DNA of 64,000 bases from Methanosarcinales archaeon (lineage in GTDB: Archaea; Halobacteriota; UBA148; JAUWXC01), in contig CP061209.1 of assembly GCA_026016205.1 (NCBI GenBank), forward strand, positions 822,330 to 886,329, in the 5' to 3' direction. Under the pieces are notes generated by a model, which saw nothing but the letters and a program-made list of their open reading frames with translations, did no database searches and had not been told where the DNA came from. A program made the translations under genes and the position numbers. Below, piece after piece: positions 55,414 through 63,958 of the stretch (position 1 is the first letter of the stretch; each line of letters opens with the position of its first letter).

Positions 55414-56223
55414 CTATAGCCTCTCCCATCGTCTCTTCTGGTATACCACGACTGCTATGATGAGGATGGCGATTATAATCCCCACATAAATCACGCGGCT
55501 TGTCAAGACCTGGTGCCCAGAGGCACCTCTTGCACTGTCATACGCCCTCACCGCACTGTCATAGGCGTTGTCGGCGGCTGCGATCGACTCGTTCATCGCC
55601 CCTCGAACGTAAAATTCGTTGCTGTTGTTGAAATAAATCTTCGCGGTCTGGAGATATTCCTCCGCCTGGGTTACATCTGCTCCAGCATCGCTGGCATCGG
55701 CGATGGTTTGCTCGGCCTCTACAATCTTGTTCCACGCCCTGTCTTTAGCCTCCTGAGCCTCGTCAATCTGTCCGCTCGTCACATATCTCGTAATCGTATA
55801 TATCGTGCTCAGCGGATCGGGCGCTGTTTGCGTGACTTCTATCAGAACTTTCTCAGTCTTAACCCCTACCGGGGGGGCGTTGCCGCTTAACTTAATCGTT
55901 ACGGTATTGTATTTATGATGGTCGAACACGAAACTAATTTTATTCTTGATATACGTCACAGGTGCTTCATCATTCATGATGATGTTCCAGATAGGGTTTA
56001 CCAACTCCGTTCGCAGCTCAAGCCTCGTTGCCCCTTCTAGACTCGGGGTCGTTTCCTTCAGAACGAGTTGTGTGAACACATCTCCGCCGACGATCAAATC
56101 ACCGCTCGGGGTGACAGTCTCGGACTCAAACTTGAAATTGGTCTCCGCGAGAACGGGTGTCGCGAGGGAGAGTAAAATCAGGATTGCCAATGCGAATGCA
56201 CCCAATCTAGCGCCTCTCATCAT
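55414..56223 (-). CDS. Secreted, C-terminally anchored protein next to cetZ
   Basis: 269 residues: signal peptide 1-26 (ending VLAET), a beta-rich domain to about 145, a helical region (about 150-238, AQEAKDRAWNKIVEAEQTIA and further Ala-rich heptads), a membrane helix at 245-263 (YVGIIIAILIIAVVVY) and a basic end KRRWERL. The topology puts the domains outside the cell. It starts 10 bases after cetZ, so it is co-transcribed with it. I do not recognise the family. Confidence 0.75.
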   Translation of the reverse strand: MMRGARLGAFALAILILLSLATPVLAETNFKFESETVTPSGDLIVGGDVFTQLVLKETTPSLEGATRLELRTELVNPIWNIIMNDEAPVTYIKNKISFVFDHHKYNTVTIKLSGNAPPVGVKTEKVLIEVTQTAPDPLSTIYTITRYVTSGQIDEAQEAKDRAWNKIVEAEQTIADASDAGADVTQAEEYLQTAKIYFNNSNEFYVRGAMNESIAAADNAYDSAVRAYDSARGASGHQVLTSRVIYVGIIIAILIIAVVVYQKRRWERL

Positions 56224-56233
56224 ATCACACCAG

Positions 56234-57412
56234 TTAGAACAACGGCTTAAGCGATTTATCCGTGTCCATCAACTTGTCGTACTTCTTGCCGCTCTTGTTG
56301 GCAACCTCTTTAATGCTATCCTGCGCATCAACCGCAAGTTTCTGCAATTCCTTAACCCTTGGAATCTCAGACACGCCAGACAAAAGGACCACGGCAGCCA
56401 CATACCTGCTGGTAGGAATGGGATAATCGCCGCCCCTGACTTCTGTGCCGTCTATCATATCCTCGATCCACACCTTTGCCCGGTCTATCCCCTTCCTGTT
56501 CAACTCGTCTGGAGGGCCTGCCAGTAACACCAGGGCCCTTTCAGCAGACCCGACGTCGCACTGCAGCGTTAATCGACCCATAACCGCTCTTCGCACCAGG
56601 GATGTTATTCGTGTGGTAGCGTCAAGTGTCTCTATAGATGCCTTTTTCCGTTTGAACAAACTAGAGATTATATTAGAAAGGGAGCCGCTTTTGATGGGCA
56701 ACTCCTCCCTTGCATAACCAATCACCGAGATGCCTCCGCCTTTTAATGTGTTGATTATTTCGGAGGTGTCAACAACCAACTGGCCCACGCCGCTTCTCTC
56801 AAACCTTTCGCCCGCACCAATGAGGATGCCGAATCGCCTCACAACCTCATCATTCATAGATGCATAAGCGTCCTTAAGCGTCTCGCCTTCCTTCTTCCAC
56901 AACTCATTATCGAATAAGAAGAGATTGTCGACCTCTTTTGCCAGTGTCATGAAACTCCTGGCTGCGTTCAGGGTGTAGAGTCCACCCTCCTCCTTTGCCG
57001 GTAAAAGCCCAAGGGCATAGACGGGTTCGCTATACAGTGTTTTTAATCTGCGCGCCAGGACAGGTGCGCCACCAGAGCCGGTACCGCCACCCAGCCCGGC
57101 AACAATTAGAAATGCATCAATTTTATGAGTTCCCCTCTTATCAATGGCGCTCTGCACCGTATAGATTTCATCAGTGGCTATTTTTGCACCAAGTTCGTTG
57201 TCTGCCCCTACGCCATGGCCTTTCACAATAGATTGCCCTATTAATACCCTATCCTCCATAGGTATATTCTTTACACCCATGAGATCTGCCTTGGCCGTGT
57301 TGATGCACATCGCCCTTTCAATGCTATGCTGACCCGTTCGCTTATCATACTCTACAAAAAGGTCTATTATCCTTCCGCCTGCTTGTCCATAACCGATTAC
57401 GAACAGTTTCAT
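56234..57412 (-). CDS. cetZ: CetZ-like tubulin/FtsZ superfamily GTPase
   Basis: A cytoskeletal GTPase of the CetZ (FtsZ3-like) group, whose haloarchaeal members control cell shape. The 392 residues carry the N-terminal nucleotide loop FVIGYGQAGGRIIDLF, where FtsZ has GVGGGG-N, the tubulin signature GLGGGTGSGGAP (108-114), and NTAKADLMGV and NDEVVRRFGILIGAGERF downstream. No FtsZ C-terminal SepF-binding peptide is seen. It has its own TATA box, 80 bases upstream. The neighbours suggest a membrane-linked shape or division function. Confidence 0.9.
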   Translation of the reverse strand: MKLFVIGYGQAGGRIIDLFVEYDKRTGQHSIERAMCINTAKADLMGVKNIPMEDRVLIGQSIVKGHGVGADNELGAKIATDEIYTVQSAIDKRGTHKIDAFLIVAGLGGGTGSGGAPVLARRLKTLYSEPVYALGLLPAKEEGGLYTLNAARSFMTLAKEVDNLFLFDNELWKKEGETLKDAYASMNDEVVRRFGILIGAGERFERSGVGQLVVDTSEIINTLKGGGISVIGYAREELPIKSGSLSNIISSLFKRKKASIETLDATTRITSLVRRAVMGRLTLQCDVGSAERALVLLAGPPDELNRKGIDRAKVWIEDMIDGTEVRGGDYPIPTSRYVAAVVLLSGVSEIPRVKELQKLAVDAQDSIKEVANKSGKKYDKLMDTDKSLKPLF

Positions 57413-57490
57413 TTATATCCTCTCACTAATTGTAAGTGTACCATCTCTTCTTTGACTGCTAATTATGGATATAGATAGGATATACCACCC

Positions 57491-57500
57491 TATATAAATG
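57491..57500 (-). promoter_or_regulatory. TATA box of cetZ
   Basis: Minus-strand CATTTATATA, predicting a start near 57470 and a leader of about 60 bases with GAGGATA just before ATG 57412. It lies just before the stop of the PRC-barrel gene, so cetZ can be transcribed on its own as well as by read-through. Confidence 0.5.
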
Positions 57501-57505
57501 TATTT

Positions 57506-58213
57506 TTAATGGGACTTGTCATGGCGAAGGATAAGATACTCATTGTAAGCGTTTGTTAGCCTAACAGCATCAACCGGCATCAACGCATGCCTGTCATCAA
57601 TCGTGGGCAACTTGGATGCGTCAACGCCTTTTTCCAATTTTACAATTATGCCCAATAAACTCAAAGTTGTGTTATCAAAAATGATGTCGCGTACTGTTCC
57701 CACAAGAGTGCCATCACCGTATATGACGCTCTGCCCTAACAAAGTCTTCGCAGATGCTCCAGGGGGTGCATCTTTATATTGATGCAGCAGGGATTCAACC
57801 AACCGGTCCCTTTTATCAAACATGTCTATGTTTATCCCCAGGAGTTTTGCGGGCCCCACAAGGTCCACGACGTCGCCTAGGCGGGTAAATTCCTCTTTAA
57901 AGCTGTACAGCATTGCATACACCAGGCACTGTGCATATGCAAACGGATAGTCCTTTGCAAATTTGCCATGAATTTTTCTGGCCCTTGCATCCTCGGGATT
58001 GCGGAGAAAGTCGTCTGCTATCTCCTTGACCTTGGACGCAAAGACGGCCTCTGCGTCTGACTCCTTCTTTAACGCACCAACAGCCCTCGGGATTGCAAAT
58101 TTGATGTAATGTTCCAGGGACCTCTCGTCCACTGGCTCGAGTAGAAAATTCCAGGGAAACAGTCGCGATTGTAGATAGTTAAAGGCCTTATCTGCGCTTA
58201 GTTTTATCGACAT
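57506..58213 (-). CDS. PRC-barrel protein upstream of cetZ
   Basis: 235 residues: an N-terminal all-helical part (1-155) and a C-terminal PRC-barrel (about 158-230, LLGQSVIYGDGTLVGTVRDIIFD then LLGIIVKLEKG). PRC-barrel proteins of the CdpB type act in archaeal cell division by binding SepF. A related architecture beside cetZ suggests a partner of the cytoskeletal GTPase. That link is inferred; the helical part is unrecognised. It overlaps the upstream gene by 26 nt. Confidence 0.8.
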   Translation of the reverse strand: MSIKLSADKAFNYLQSRLFPWNFLLEPVDERSLEHYIKFAIPRAVGALKKESDAEAVFASKVKEIADDFLRNPEDARARKIHGKFAKDYPFAYAQCLVYAMLYSFKEEFTRLGDVVDLVGPAKLLGINIDMFDKRDRLVESLLHQYKDAPPGASAKTLLGQSVIYGDGTLVGTVRDIIFDNTTLSLLGIIVKLEKGVDASKLPTIDDRHALMPVDAVRLTNAYNEYLILRHDKSH

Positions 58214-59105
58214 GGTATTTCCTTATGAACGTGATAATCTGCTGTATTTTTGGTTTATCTTCTTCAACTGGAGCGGGGGCCTCCATACTGCAGAGCTTCC
58301 ATGCCCACCTTCCAAAATCCGTTACTTCGTACTTATCGCCATGCTTCTCGACCAGGGGACATTCCCATTCATCCTGCACCAGATACTTTAGCCCCTCTTC
58401 AAGCCTCTTATTATACATATCGGTTACGAGATCCTTGTATTCCTCATCCTCAATGTCACAGATTTCCTGAAGTTCCTTTAAAGTCAGTGCAGATTTTGAG
58501 TCGACTAAGATATTAAAAGCGATAAAGGCGTAGTCCTTTTCTTTAAGGCGCTGCCAGCTTATATCCACCTGATTTGGTATCCCCAGCACCTTTTTCGCCG
58601 ATTCCTGGAGGATTGTAGTCACATAATTGAGAGAGCTGAGCGCTACAAGGTCACTGACCTCCTGGGCTTTGAGGTGTATGCCCTTGGCAGATATGTCCGC
58701 ATTTTTAAACTCAAGCTTGGATTGGGGTTTGTCAAAGAATATGTCCGTTATTGCCATGAAATAGTCCTTGGAAATCGGTTCATGCTCGCTGTCATAGGGG
58801 AATATATCGCCCCTTCTTTGGTCCAGACTGGGAGCAAAATCGGATGTCAACTCGAGGAGTTCAGATATGACTTCAGAGATGTTCGCATAAGCACCCTCTG
58901 TTTCGCTCGTAATCGCTTTCAGTTCACGTGCCTTCTTCTCTAAGTCCAACCTTAATTTGCCGGTGATGCCTTTTTCGAGTAACTTTTCAATCTCTTCTAA
59001 CTCCTTCCTCTTGTTATCCATTTCTTCGGCATCGATGTCCTTCTTAAGAGACCGGTATTTTTCGGCCAGGGTGTTTATCCGTTCGTTAAAGGCAACCTTA
59101 CTCAT
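58188..59105 (-). CDS. Coiled-coil protein with C-terminal winged-helix region
   Basis: 305 residues. Residues 1-90 form a charged coiled coil (NERINTLAEKYRSLKKDIDA onward), 95-200 is a mixed region, and about 205-275 resembles a winged helix (ALTLKELQEICDIEDEEYKD, YEVTDFGRWAW). The last 25 residues are basic. It could be a DNA-associated structural protein. It is the first gene of the cetZ cluster, overlapping the PRC-barrel gene. I do not recognise the family. Confidence 0.72.
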   Translation of the reverse strand: MSKVAFNERINTLAEKYRSLKKDIDAEEMDNKRKELEEIEKLLEKGITGKLRLDLEKKARELKAITSETEGAYANISEVISELLELTSDFAPSLDQRRGDIFPYDSEHEPISKDYFMAITDIFFDKPQSKLEFKNADISAKGIHLKAQEVSDLVALSSLNYVTTILQESAKKVLGIPNQVDISWQRLKEKDYAFIAFNILVDSKSALTLKELQEICDIEDEEYKDLVTDMYNKRLEEGLKYLVQDEWECPLVEKHGDKYEVTDFGRWAWKLCSMEAPAPVEEDKPKIQQIITFIRKYHVDKTKRR

Positions 59106-59161
59106 AGCACATCTCCATCGGTAACATAAATTACTAGGTGAGGTATATAATAGTTGTTAGT

Positions 59162-60364
59162 ATGAAATACATGGCACTCGTCGGAGATGGAATGGCCGAT
59201 TACCCCTTAGAGGAGTTAAACGGCAAGACGCCCCTGCAGGCTGCCTATACGCCAAACATGGATTTCATCGCAGGCAATGGAAGGAATGGTGTCGTAAGGA
59301 CCGTGCCAGAGGGCATGGTGCCCGGTAGTGACATCGCGAATTTATCCATCATGGGCTATGACCCAAGGAAATATTATCCGGGCAGGGGACCTCTCGAGGC
59401 TGCAAGCATGGGCATTTCTCTTGACAGGGATGAAGTGGCATTCAGGTGCAATCTCGTAACCGTGAAAAATGGCGTGCTCATCGATTACAGCGCGGGACAT
59501 ATTTCAAGCGAAGAGGCGCGAACCTTAATCGAATACCTCGATGAAAAATTGGATGGCAATGCCCGCTTTTATCCGGGGGTTAGTTACAGGCACATACTGG
59601 TGCTCAAAGGGAGTGAAGATGTGACGTGCACGCCCCCACACGACATTGTTGAGCGCCCCATCGAAGAATATTTGCCCATGGGCAGGGATGCGGAAATTTT
59701 GAGGAAACTGATGCATAACTCCGTCCAGCTTTTAGAAGACCATGAGGTCAACGTAAAACGAGGAGGAGAGAGCAAAAATCCTGCCAACATGATATGGCCC
59801 TGGAGTCCTGGAAAATCGCCAAATATGCCATCCTTTGAGGAAAAATTTGGCGTCAGGGGCTCTGTAATTGCGGCGGTTGACCTGATAAAGGGCATCGGTA
59901 AATGCATTGGGCTTAAAGTCATCGACGTGCCGGGCGCCACCGGATACCTGGACACCAATTATGGGGGGAAGGCTGATTATGCGCTCAGGTCTCTTGTTGA
60001 TGGAGACTTTTGCTTCGTGCACGTGGAGGCCCCGGATGAGGCGGGGCACAGCGGAGACATGGAAGCAAAGATAAAAGCCATAGAGAACTTTGACGAAAAG
60101 GTTGTTGGGAGGGTGCTAAGGGGGCTGAAGAGATACGATGAATACAAGATTATGGTATTGCCAGACCACCCAACGCCGATTTCGATTAGAACGCATACCT
60201 GCGACGAAGTCCCATTCGCCATCTTCTCGCCAAGTGAGGCTGCAGACGATGTGGAAAGGTTCGACGAATTCTCTGCTAGAAGGGGCTCTTTGGGAGCGAT
60301 TGAAGGGAGAGAACTGATGGAACTTTTCATTAAAGGAGAGAGGTTGTATGAAAAAAGCATCTAA
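59162..60364 (+). CDS. apgM: Cofactor-independent phosphoglycerate mutase (archaeal ApgM)
   Basis: Interconverts 3- and 2-phosphoglycerate using two metal ions. The N-terminal LVGDGMADYP gives the first metal Asp, and the phosphorylated Ser is in GSDIANLSIMGYDP (near 55). C-terminal HVEAPDEAGHSGD, LPDHPTPISIRTH supply further metal ligands. ATG 59162 (MKYMALVGDGMAD) matches the family; the frame is open 8 codons upstream. It overlaps the next gene by 17 nt. Confidence 0.94.
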   Translation: MKYMALVGDGMADYPLEELNGKTPLQAAYTPNMDFIAGNGRNGVVRTVPEGMVPGSDIANLSIMGYDPRKYYPGRGPLEAASMGISLDRDEVAFRCNLVTVKNGVLIDYSAGHISSEEARTLIEYLDEKLDGNARFYPGVSYRHILVLKGSEDVTCTPPHDIVERPIEEYLPMGRDAEILRKLMHNSVQLLEDHEVNVKRGGESKNPANMIWPWSPGKSPNMPSFEEKFGVRGSVIAAVDLIKGIGKCIGLKVIDVPGATGYLDTNYGGKADYALRSLVDGDFCFVHVEAPDEAGHSGDMEAKIKAIENFDEKVVGRVLRGLKRYDEYKIMVLPDHPTPISIRTHTCDEVPFAIFSPSEAADDVERFDEFSARRGSLGAIEGRELMELFIKGERLYEKSI

Positions 60365-60893
60365 AATCGCACTTATCTTATTTATAGCAGCAATAGTAGT
60401 GGCATCTGCACTCTTATATGCTGGGCATGACGCGAGCGGTCCTGCGCCGACACCGACTCCTACGCCAACCCTGCCAGAGGGGCATCCGCCGATACCGAGT
60501 GCGAGAATAAAAACGATATCATTCGACAAGGACACGTATTATGCTGGTGATACAGTGGTCGCAATACTGGAAGTGGAGAATACAGGAGATGCAAGCATCA
60601 CCTCTGAAAGAGTCGATATCAGGGCCACATGCACGAGGTTAGATGACCCCATTGCAAACTTTGCCCTTCAATTCAAAAGCGAGGAAGAGAGAACGACGAC
60701 CTACCCCGTGGAATTTTCTGAGCTGATAGAGCCGGGACAAACAGGAACGTTGGCTGCTGCTTTTAACACGCCGGCAGAGGTAGAGGTGAGCGGGACAAAA
60801 GTAAGCCTGGCAGGCGATTACAACATAATGGCAACACTGAGCGTGGACGGCGTAACCGTAGACGCAAAGGAGTTGACGTTAACTCTTCATTGA
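60348..60893 (+). CDS. Membrane-anchored protein with Ig-like domain
   Basis: 181 residues: a basic start (MKKASK), an N-terminal membrane helix (7-25) with no clear cleavage site, a Pro-Thr linker (PAPTPTPTPTLP) and one beta-sandwich domain (about 52-180) of the CARDB/Ig-like kind seen in archaeal surface proteins. It is probably anchored by its N-terminus with the domain outside. Coupled to apgM by overlap and to cofE by 9 bases, which may be only operon packing. Confidence 0.75.
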   Translation: MKKASKIALILFIAAIVVASALLYAGHDASGPAPTPTPTPTLPEGHPPIPSARIKTISFDKDTYYAGDTVVAILEVENTGDASITSERVDIRATCTRLDDPIANFALQFKSEEERTTTYPVEFSELIEPGQTGTLAAAFNTPAEVEVSGTKVSLAGDYNIMATLSVDGVTVDAKELTLTLH

Positions 60894-60902
60894 GGTGTGG
60901 TT

Positions 60903-61664
60903 TTGCATATGGAGGCATTTACCGTCCAGAGAATTCCCTTGATTCGAGAGGGGGATGACGTTGGCACGATTATATCCAACTCCGCGCAATTAGAAGATAG
61001 AGATATAATCGTCATTGCATCCTCGATTGTCGCAAAGTCAGAAGGGAGGGTGCTTCGGCTGGAGGATGTTACGCCGGGCGCTGAGGCAAAACGAATCGCG
61101 CGCGTGAACGACGAAGATGCGAGATTTGTCCAAGTGGTCTTGAATGAGAGTGAAGAGGTGCTAATCGAGAGCCCGTTCATGTTGACTCAGACTCATACAG
61201 GGCACATCTGCGTGAATGCTGGCGCGGATAGGTCCAATGTAGAGGGTGGATTCGTTTTATTATTGCCAAAAGACCCTGATGGAAGCGCGAAGAGGATTAG
61301 GGATGCGATTAAAAGGGAAACTAACAAGCATGTCTGCGTGATTATCGCCGATACCTGTGGCAGGCCATTCAGGATAGGACAGACCGGCATCGCAATTGGA
61401 TGCGCTGGCATTTCGCCAACAAAGGACTGGAGAGGAGAAAAAGACCTGTTCGGCAGGACGTTAGAGGCAACTAATGAGGTGGTCATCGACGAACTGGCGG
61501 GCTTTGCAAATCTGATGATGGGGGAAGGAAAAGATGCAACTCCAGTGGTGATAATCCGTGGCGCAAAGTGGCAGGAGAGCGAGGAGGGGGGTCGCGAAAT
61601 TCACAGGCCAGACACTGAGGATTTGATTAAGATGGCTCTCAGGGCAAGTAAAGATAGGCGATAA
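60903..61664 (+). CDS. cofE: Coenzyme F420-0:L-glutamate ligase
   Basis: Adds gamma-linked glutamates to F420-0 using GTP. Motifs include VIASSIVAKSEGR, QTHTGHICVNAGADRSNVEGGF and IIADTCGRPFRIGQTGIAIG, all characteristic of CofE. The start is TTG 60903, exactly five bases after GAGGTG; ATG 60909 and GTG 60897 are alternatives. F420 is the cofactor of mer in this window. Confidence 0.95.
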   Translation: MHMEAFTVQRIPLIREGDDVGTIISNSAQLEDRDIIVIASSIVAKSEGRVLRLEDVTPGAEAKRIARVNDEDARFVQVVLNESEEVLIESPFMLTQTHTGHICVNAGADRSNVEGGFVLLLPKDPDGSAKRIRDAIKRETNKHVCVIIADTCGRPFRIGQTGIAIGCAGISPTKDWRGEKDLFGRTLEATNEVVIDELAGFANLMMGEGKDATPVVIIRGAKWQESEEGGREIHRPDTEDLIKMALRASKDRR

Positions 61665-61707
61665 GGGGTTTGTTTTAAAGCATATTTTATAATCGTAATG
61701 CTAAACC

Positions 61708-62106
61708 CTAAAGGTCTTCCTGCCTCTTGTTCACCCAGTACCAGATTGTCTGCGCAGAAATATTTCTCTTAACCTTATCCGAGATGTGTTTGGCTATTTT
61801 TTCGTATCCCCATCTCTTTTGCGCCCTTAGCTTCCTCGCATCCTTAACAAGGTTCCAGTCATAACGGTCTGCATATCCCACCAGTCTTTTAATGCCGTGC
61901 ATACCCAGCATGGTGTGCACGAATGGGTGCAGACTGTCAACGATACTGGGGGGGAATTGCAACGCCTTCACGTTTTTCCTCGTTCGTATAATCTCGCCGA
62001 TGTCCTGCAAACTCATCTTGTAGCCGATGTGGACCGCAGTGGCATCCTTAGGAATCTTCTTGATATCCTCTTTTCGATAAACGACAAAATTCACTTCTTC
62101 TATCAT
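61708..62106 (-). CDS. DUF1699 family protein
   Basis: 132 residues resembling DUF1699, a small family known mainly from Methanosarcinales. An N-terminal alpha/beta part (DATAVHIGYKMSLQDIGEII) precedes a C-terminal helix-turn-helix-like region (KRWGYEKIAKHISDKVKRNISAQTI) that suggests nucleic acid binding. TATA-like TTTATATTTAATAAATG precedes it. Function unknown. Confidence 0.75.
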   Translation of the reverse strand: MIEEVNFVVYRKEDIKKIPKDATAVHIGYKMSLQDIGEIIRTRKNVKALQFPPSIVDSLHPFVHTMLGMHGIKRLVGYADRYDWNLVKDARKLRAQKRWGYEKIAKHISDKVKRNISAQTIWYWVNKRQEDL

Positions 62107-62173
62107 GTCATCTCCTGATATATCTCATATTATTTATATTTAATAAATGTTGGCAAATTTTTAGAGGCAGAAA

Positions 62174-62291
62174 TGCCCCAGCCGGGATTTGAACCCGGGT
62201 CTTAGACTGTCTGCACAGACTTTTTGATCAAACTTTTTGGTAAAAAGTTTGTGCCGCAGGCCTAAAGGATAGTCCACTACCCTACTAGGGC
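62174..62291 (-). tRNA. tRNA-Arg (anticodon GCG) with 45-nt intron
   Basis: Minus-strand tRNA interrupted in the anticodon loop. The acceptor is GCCCTAG / CTGGGGC with discriminator A; the T stem is CCGGG / CCCGG around TTCAAAT; the anticodon stem is TAGGC / GTCTA. After splicing the loop reads CTGCGGA, so the anticodon is GCG. The two 3-nt bulges GGC and ACA flank a 4-bp CTGC/GCAG helix, a canonical bulge-helix-bulge. No CCA is encoded. Confidence 0.9.
62209..62253 (-). other. tRNA-Arg(GCG) intron
   Basis: A 45-nt intron between positions 37 and 38, the canonical archaeal site, bounded by the bulge-helix-bulge cleaved by the tRNA splicing endonuclease. It contains an internal hairpin CAAACTTTTT / AAAAAGTTTG with a 3-nt loop. 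Confidence 0.85.
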
Positions 62292-62336
62292 GCATTTATA
62301 CTATAACATATTATAACATTCATAAACCTGTCGTGG

Positions 62337-63470
62337 TCATTTGTCCAGCGTTCTCACAATTCTAGCGATGTCGTTTCCCACATCCGATGTTTTGGATGCG
62401 CCGCCCATATCAGGCGTCCTGACTTTGCCCTCTTTGATGTTTTGCCCTATCGCCCTCAGCACAGAACCTGCTGCCTCTTTCTCGCCCAGGTGTTCTAACA
62501 GCATCGCACCAGCCCAGATTGTAGCAATTGGATTTGCCTTCTGCATGCCCTTGTACTTTGGCGCAGAACCATGAATTGGCTCGAACATGCTCGTTCCCTC
62601 AGGATTGATGTTTCCACCCGGCGCGAGCCCCATGCCGCCCTGAATCATCGCACCCAAATCGGTGATGATATCACCAAACATGTTAGGCGTAACCACCACA
62701 TCGAACCACTCTGGATTCTTCACGAACCACATTGTAATCGCATCCACATAGTTAAAGTCGGTCTTAACATCAGGATAGTCAGTCGCAACCTTCCTGAAAA
62801 TCTCGCGCCAGAAGCCGTATATGTCTGGCAGCACATTCGCCTTGTCAACGCTGGAAAGATGTTTTTTCCTCTCCCTAGAGAGTTCGAACGCATATCGAAT
62901 GACGCGTTCTGTGCCTTTCCTGCTAATCAGCCCAATCTGATATGCGATTTCATCAGCATCCGAATCAATGTCAATGTCAAACTTGACCTTGTACAATTTC
63001 CGCACAACTTCCAATTCTTGATGGGTCCTGCCCTCTTTTGCCCCACCGCCAATTCCAATATAGAAGTCTTCAGTATTCTCCCTCACGACGACGAAGTCAA
63101 TGTCATCAGGTCCCTTGTCCTTCAAAGGCGTCCAGATGCCCTCTAACAACTTGATGGGTCTGAGATTGATATACTGGTCGAAGTAAAATCTCATCGCCAG
63201 TAGAATACCCTTTTCTAGTATGCCCGGCTCGATCCTATCATCACCTACCGCACCCAGATAAAGCGCCCTGTATTTTTCCAGCTCGCGCAACGTATCCTCT
63301 GGCATCAACTCGCCAGTCGCCAGGTAATGGTCTGCTCCATGCGGATAGTCAATCCACTCCAGCTCAAAGCCATGTTTTTCTGATGCTGCATCCAGAACCT
63401 TTTTGCCTTCGGCTATTACCTCTGGCCCTATGCCGTCTCCGGCTATAACAGGGACTTTATACTGTGCCAT
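62337..63470 (-). CDS. leuB: 3-isopropylmalate dehydrogenase-type enzyme
   Basis: NAD-dependent beta-decarboxylating dehydrogenase. The 377 residues have [15 protein letters not shown] at the N-terminus, [16 protein letters not shown] near 130, [25 protein letters not shown] and [13 protein letters not shown]. These fit isopropylmalate, isocitrate or homoisocitrate dehydrogenase; the RENTEDFY form is shared with archaeal LeuB/AksF-like enzymes, so the substrate is uncertain. ATG 63470 is chosen over the upstream 63497 as it begins the family sequence. Confidence 0.85.
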   Translation of the reverse strand: MAQYKVPVIAGDGIGPEVIAEGKKVLDAASEKHGFELEWIDYPHGADHYLATGELMPEDTLRELEKYRALYLGAVGDDRIEPGILEKGILLAMRFYFDQYINLRPIKLLEGIWTPLKDKGPDDIDFVVVRENTEDFYIGIGGGAKEGRTHQELEVVRKLYKVKFDIDIDSDADEIAYQIGLISRKGTERVIRYAFELSRERKKHLSSVDKANVLPDIYGFWREIFRKVATDYPDVKTDFNYVDAITMWFVKNPEWFDVVVTPNMFGDIITDLGAMIQGGMGLAPGGNINPEGTSMFEPIHGSAPKYKGMQKANPIATIWAGAMLLEHLGEKEAAGSVLRAIGQNIKEGKVRTPDMGGASKTSDVGNDIARIVRTLDK

Positions 63471-63511
63471 GATTATTCTCCTCTTTGAACGTCTCACTAA
63501 TAAGCACTACT

Positions 63512-63958
63512 TCACAATAACCCTTCTAGTTTTTGTTTCCAGTTTCTCGTTTTTAAATCGACCCACTTGTCACCAAAAATTTTGTATTTATTGTCTGTAC
63601 TTAAAATGGCTGACACATCACACTTTTGAGTGGTGGCCATGTATATTGAGTCAAACGGCGTTGCGCCGACTTCAGTCGAAATAGCGCACCCCTCGTGAAC
63701 AACGAGATCGTCCATTTGAACAAAATCAATCGGTAGGTCTCGAAGATTTGTGATGGCTTCAAAAATTAAGCCTATGTCCTGATCCCTATAGAATACGAGG
63801 TATATCTCTAATAAGGCAGCGGACGAGGTAACGAGAGTTATGTCTTTGTTTTGCGCCATCGTTAGAATCTGCTTGGCAATCGGCTTCAGCCAGTCGCTCT
63901 TCTTCAAATACGCGATTAAGATATCTGATTCGACAAAAACTCTTTTACTCAGAGACAT
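63512..63958 (-). CDS. PIN-domain toxin
   Basis: A 148-residue VapC-like nuclease starting MSLSKRVFVESDILIAYLKK; the first acidic residues are in VESDILIAYL, then SAALLEIYLVF, TPFDSIYMATTQ and LSTDNKYKIF. ATG 63958 lies inside the 3' end of the upstream gene (14-nt overlap), the usual toxin-after-antitoxin arrangement. Confidence 0.83.
   Translation of the reverse strand: MSLSKRVFVESDILIAYLKKSDWLKPIAKQILTMAQNKDITLVTSSAALLEIYLVFYRDQDIGLIFEAITNLRDLPIDFVQMDDLVVHEGCAISTEVGATPFDSIYMATTQKCDVSAILSTDNKYKIFGDKWVDLKTRNWKQKLEGLL

Noticed and set aside
62174-62291. Reading the intron-containing tRNA as tRNA-Trp or tRNA-Cys
   Set aside because: The bulge-helix-bulge fixes the splice sites so that the mature loop is CTGCGGA, giving anticodon GCG.
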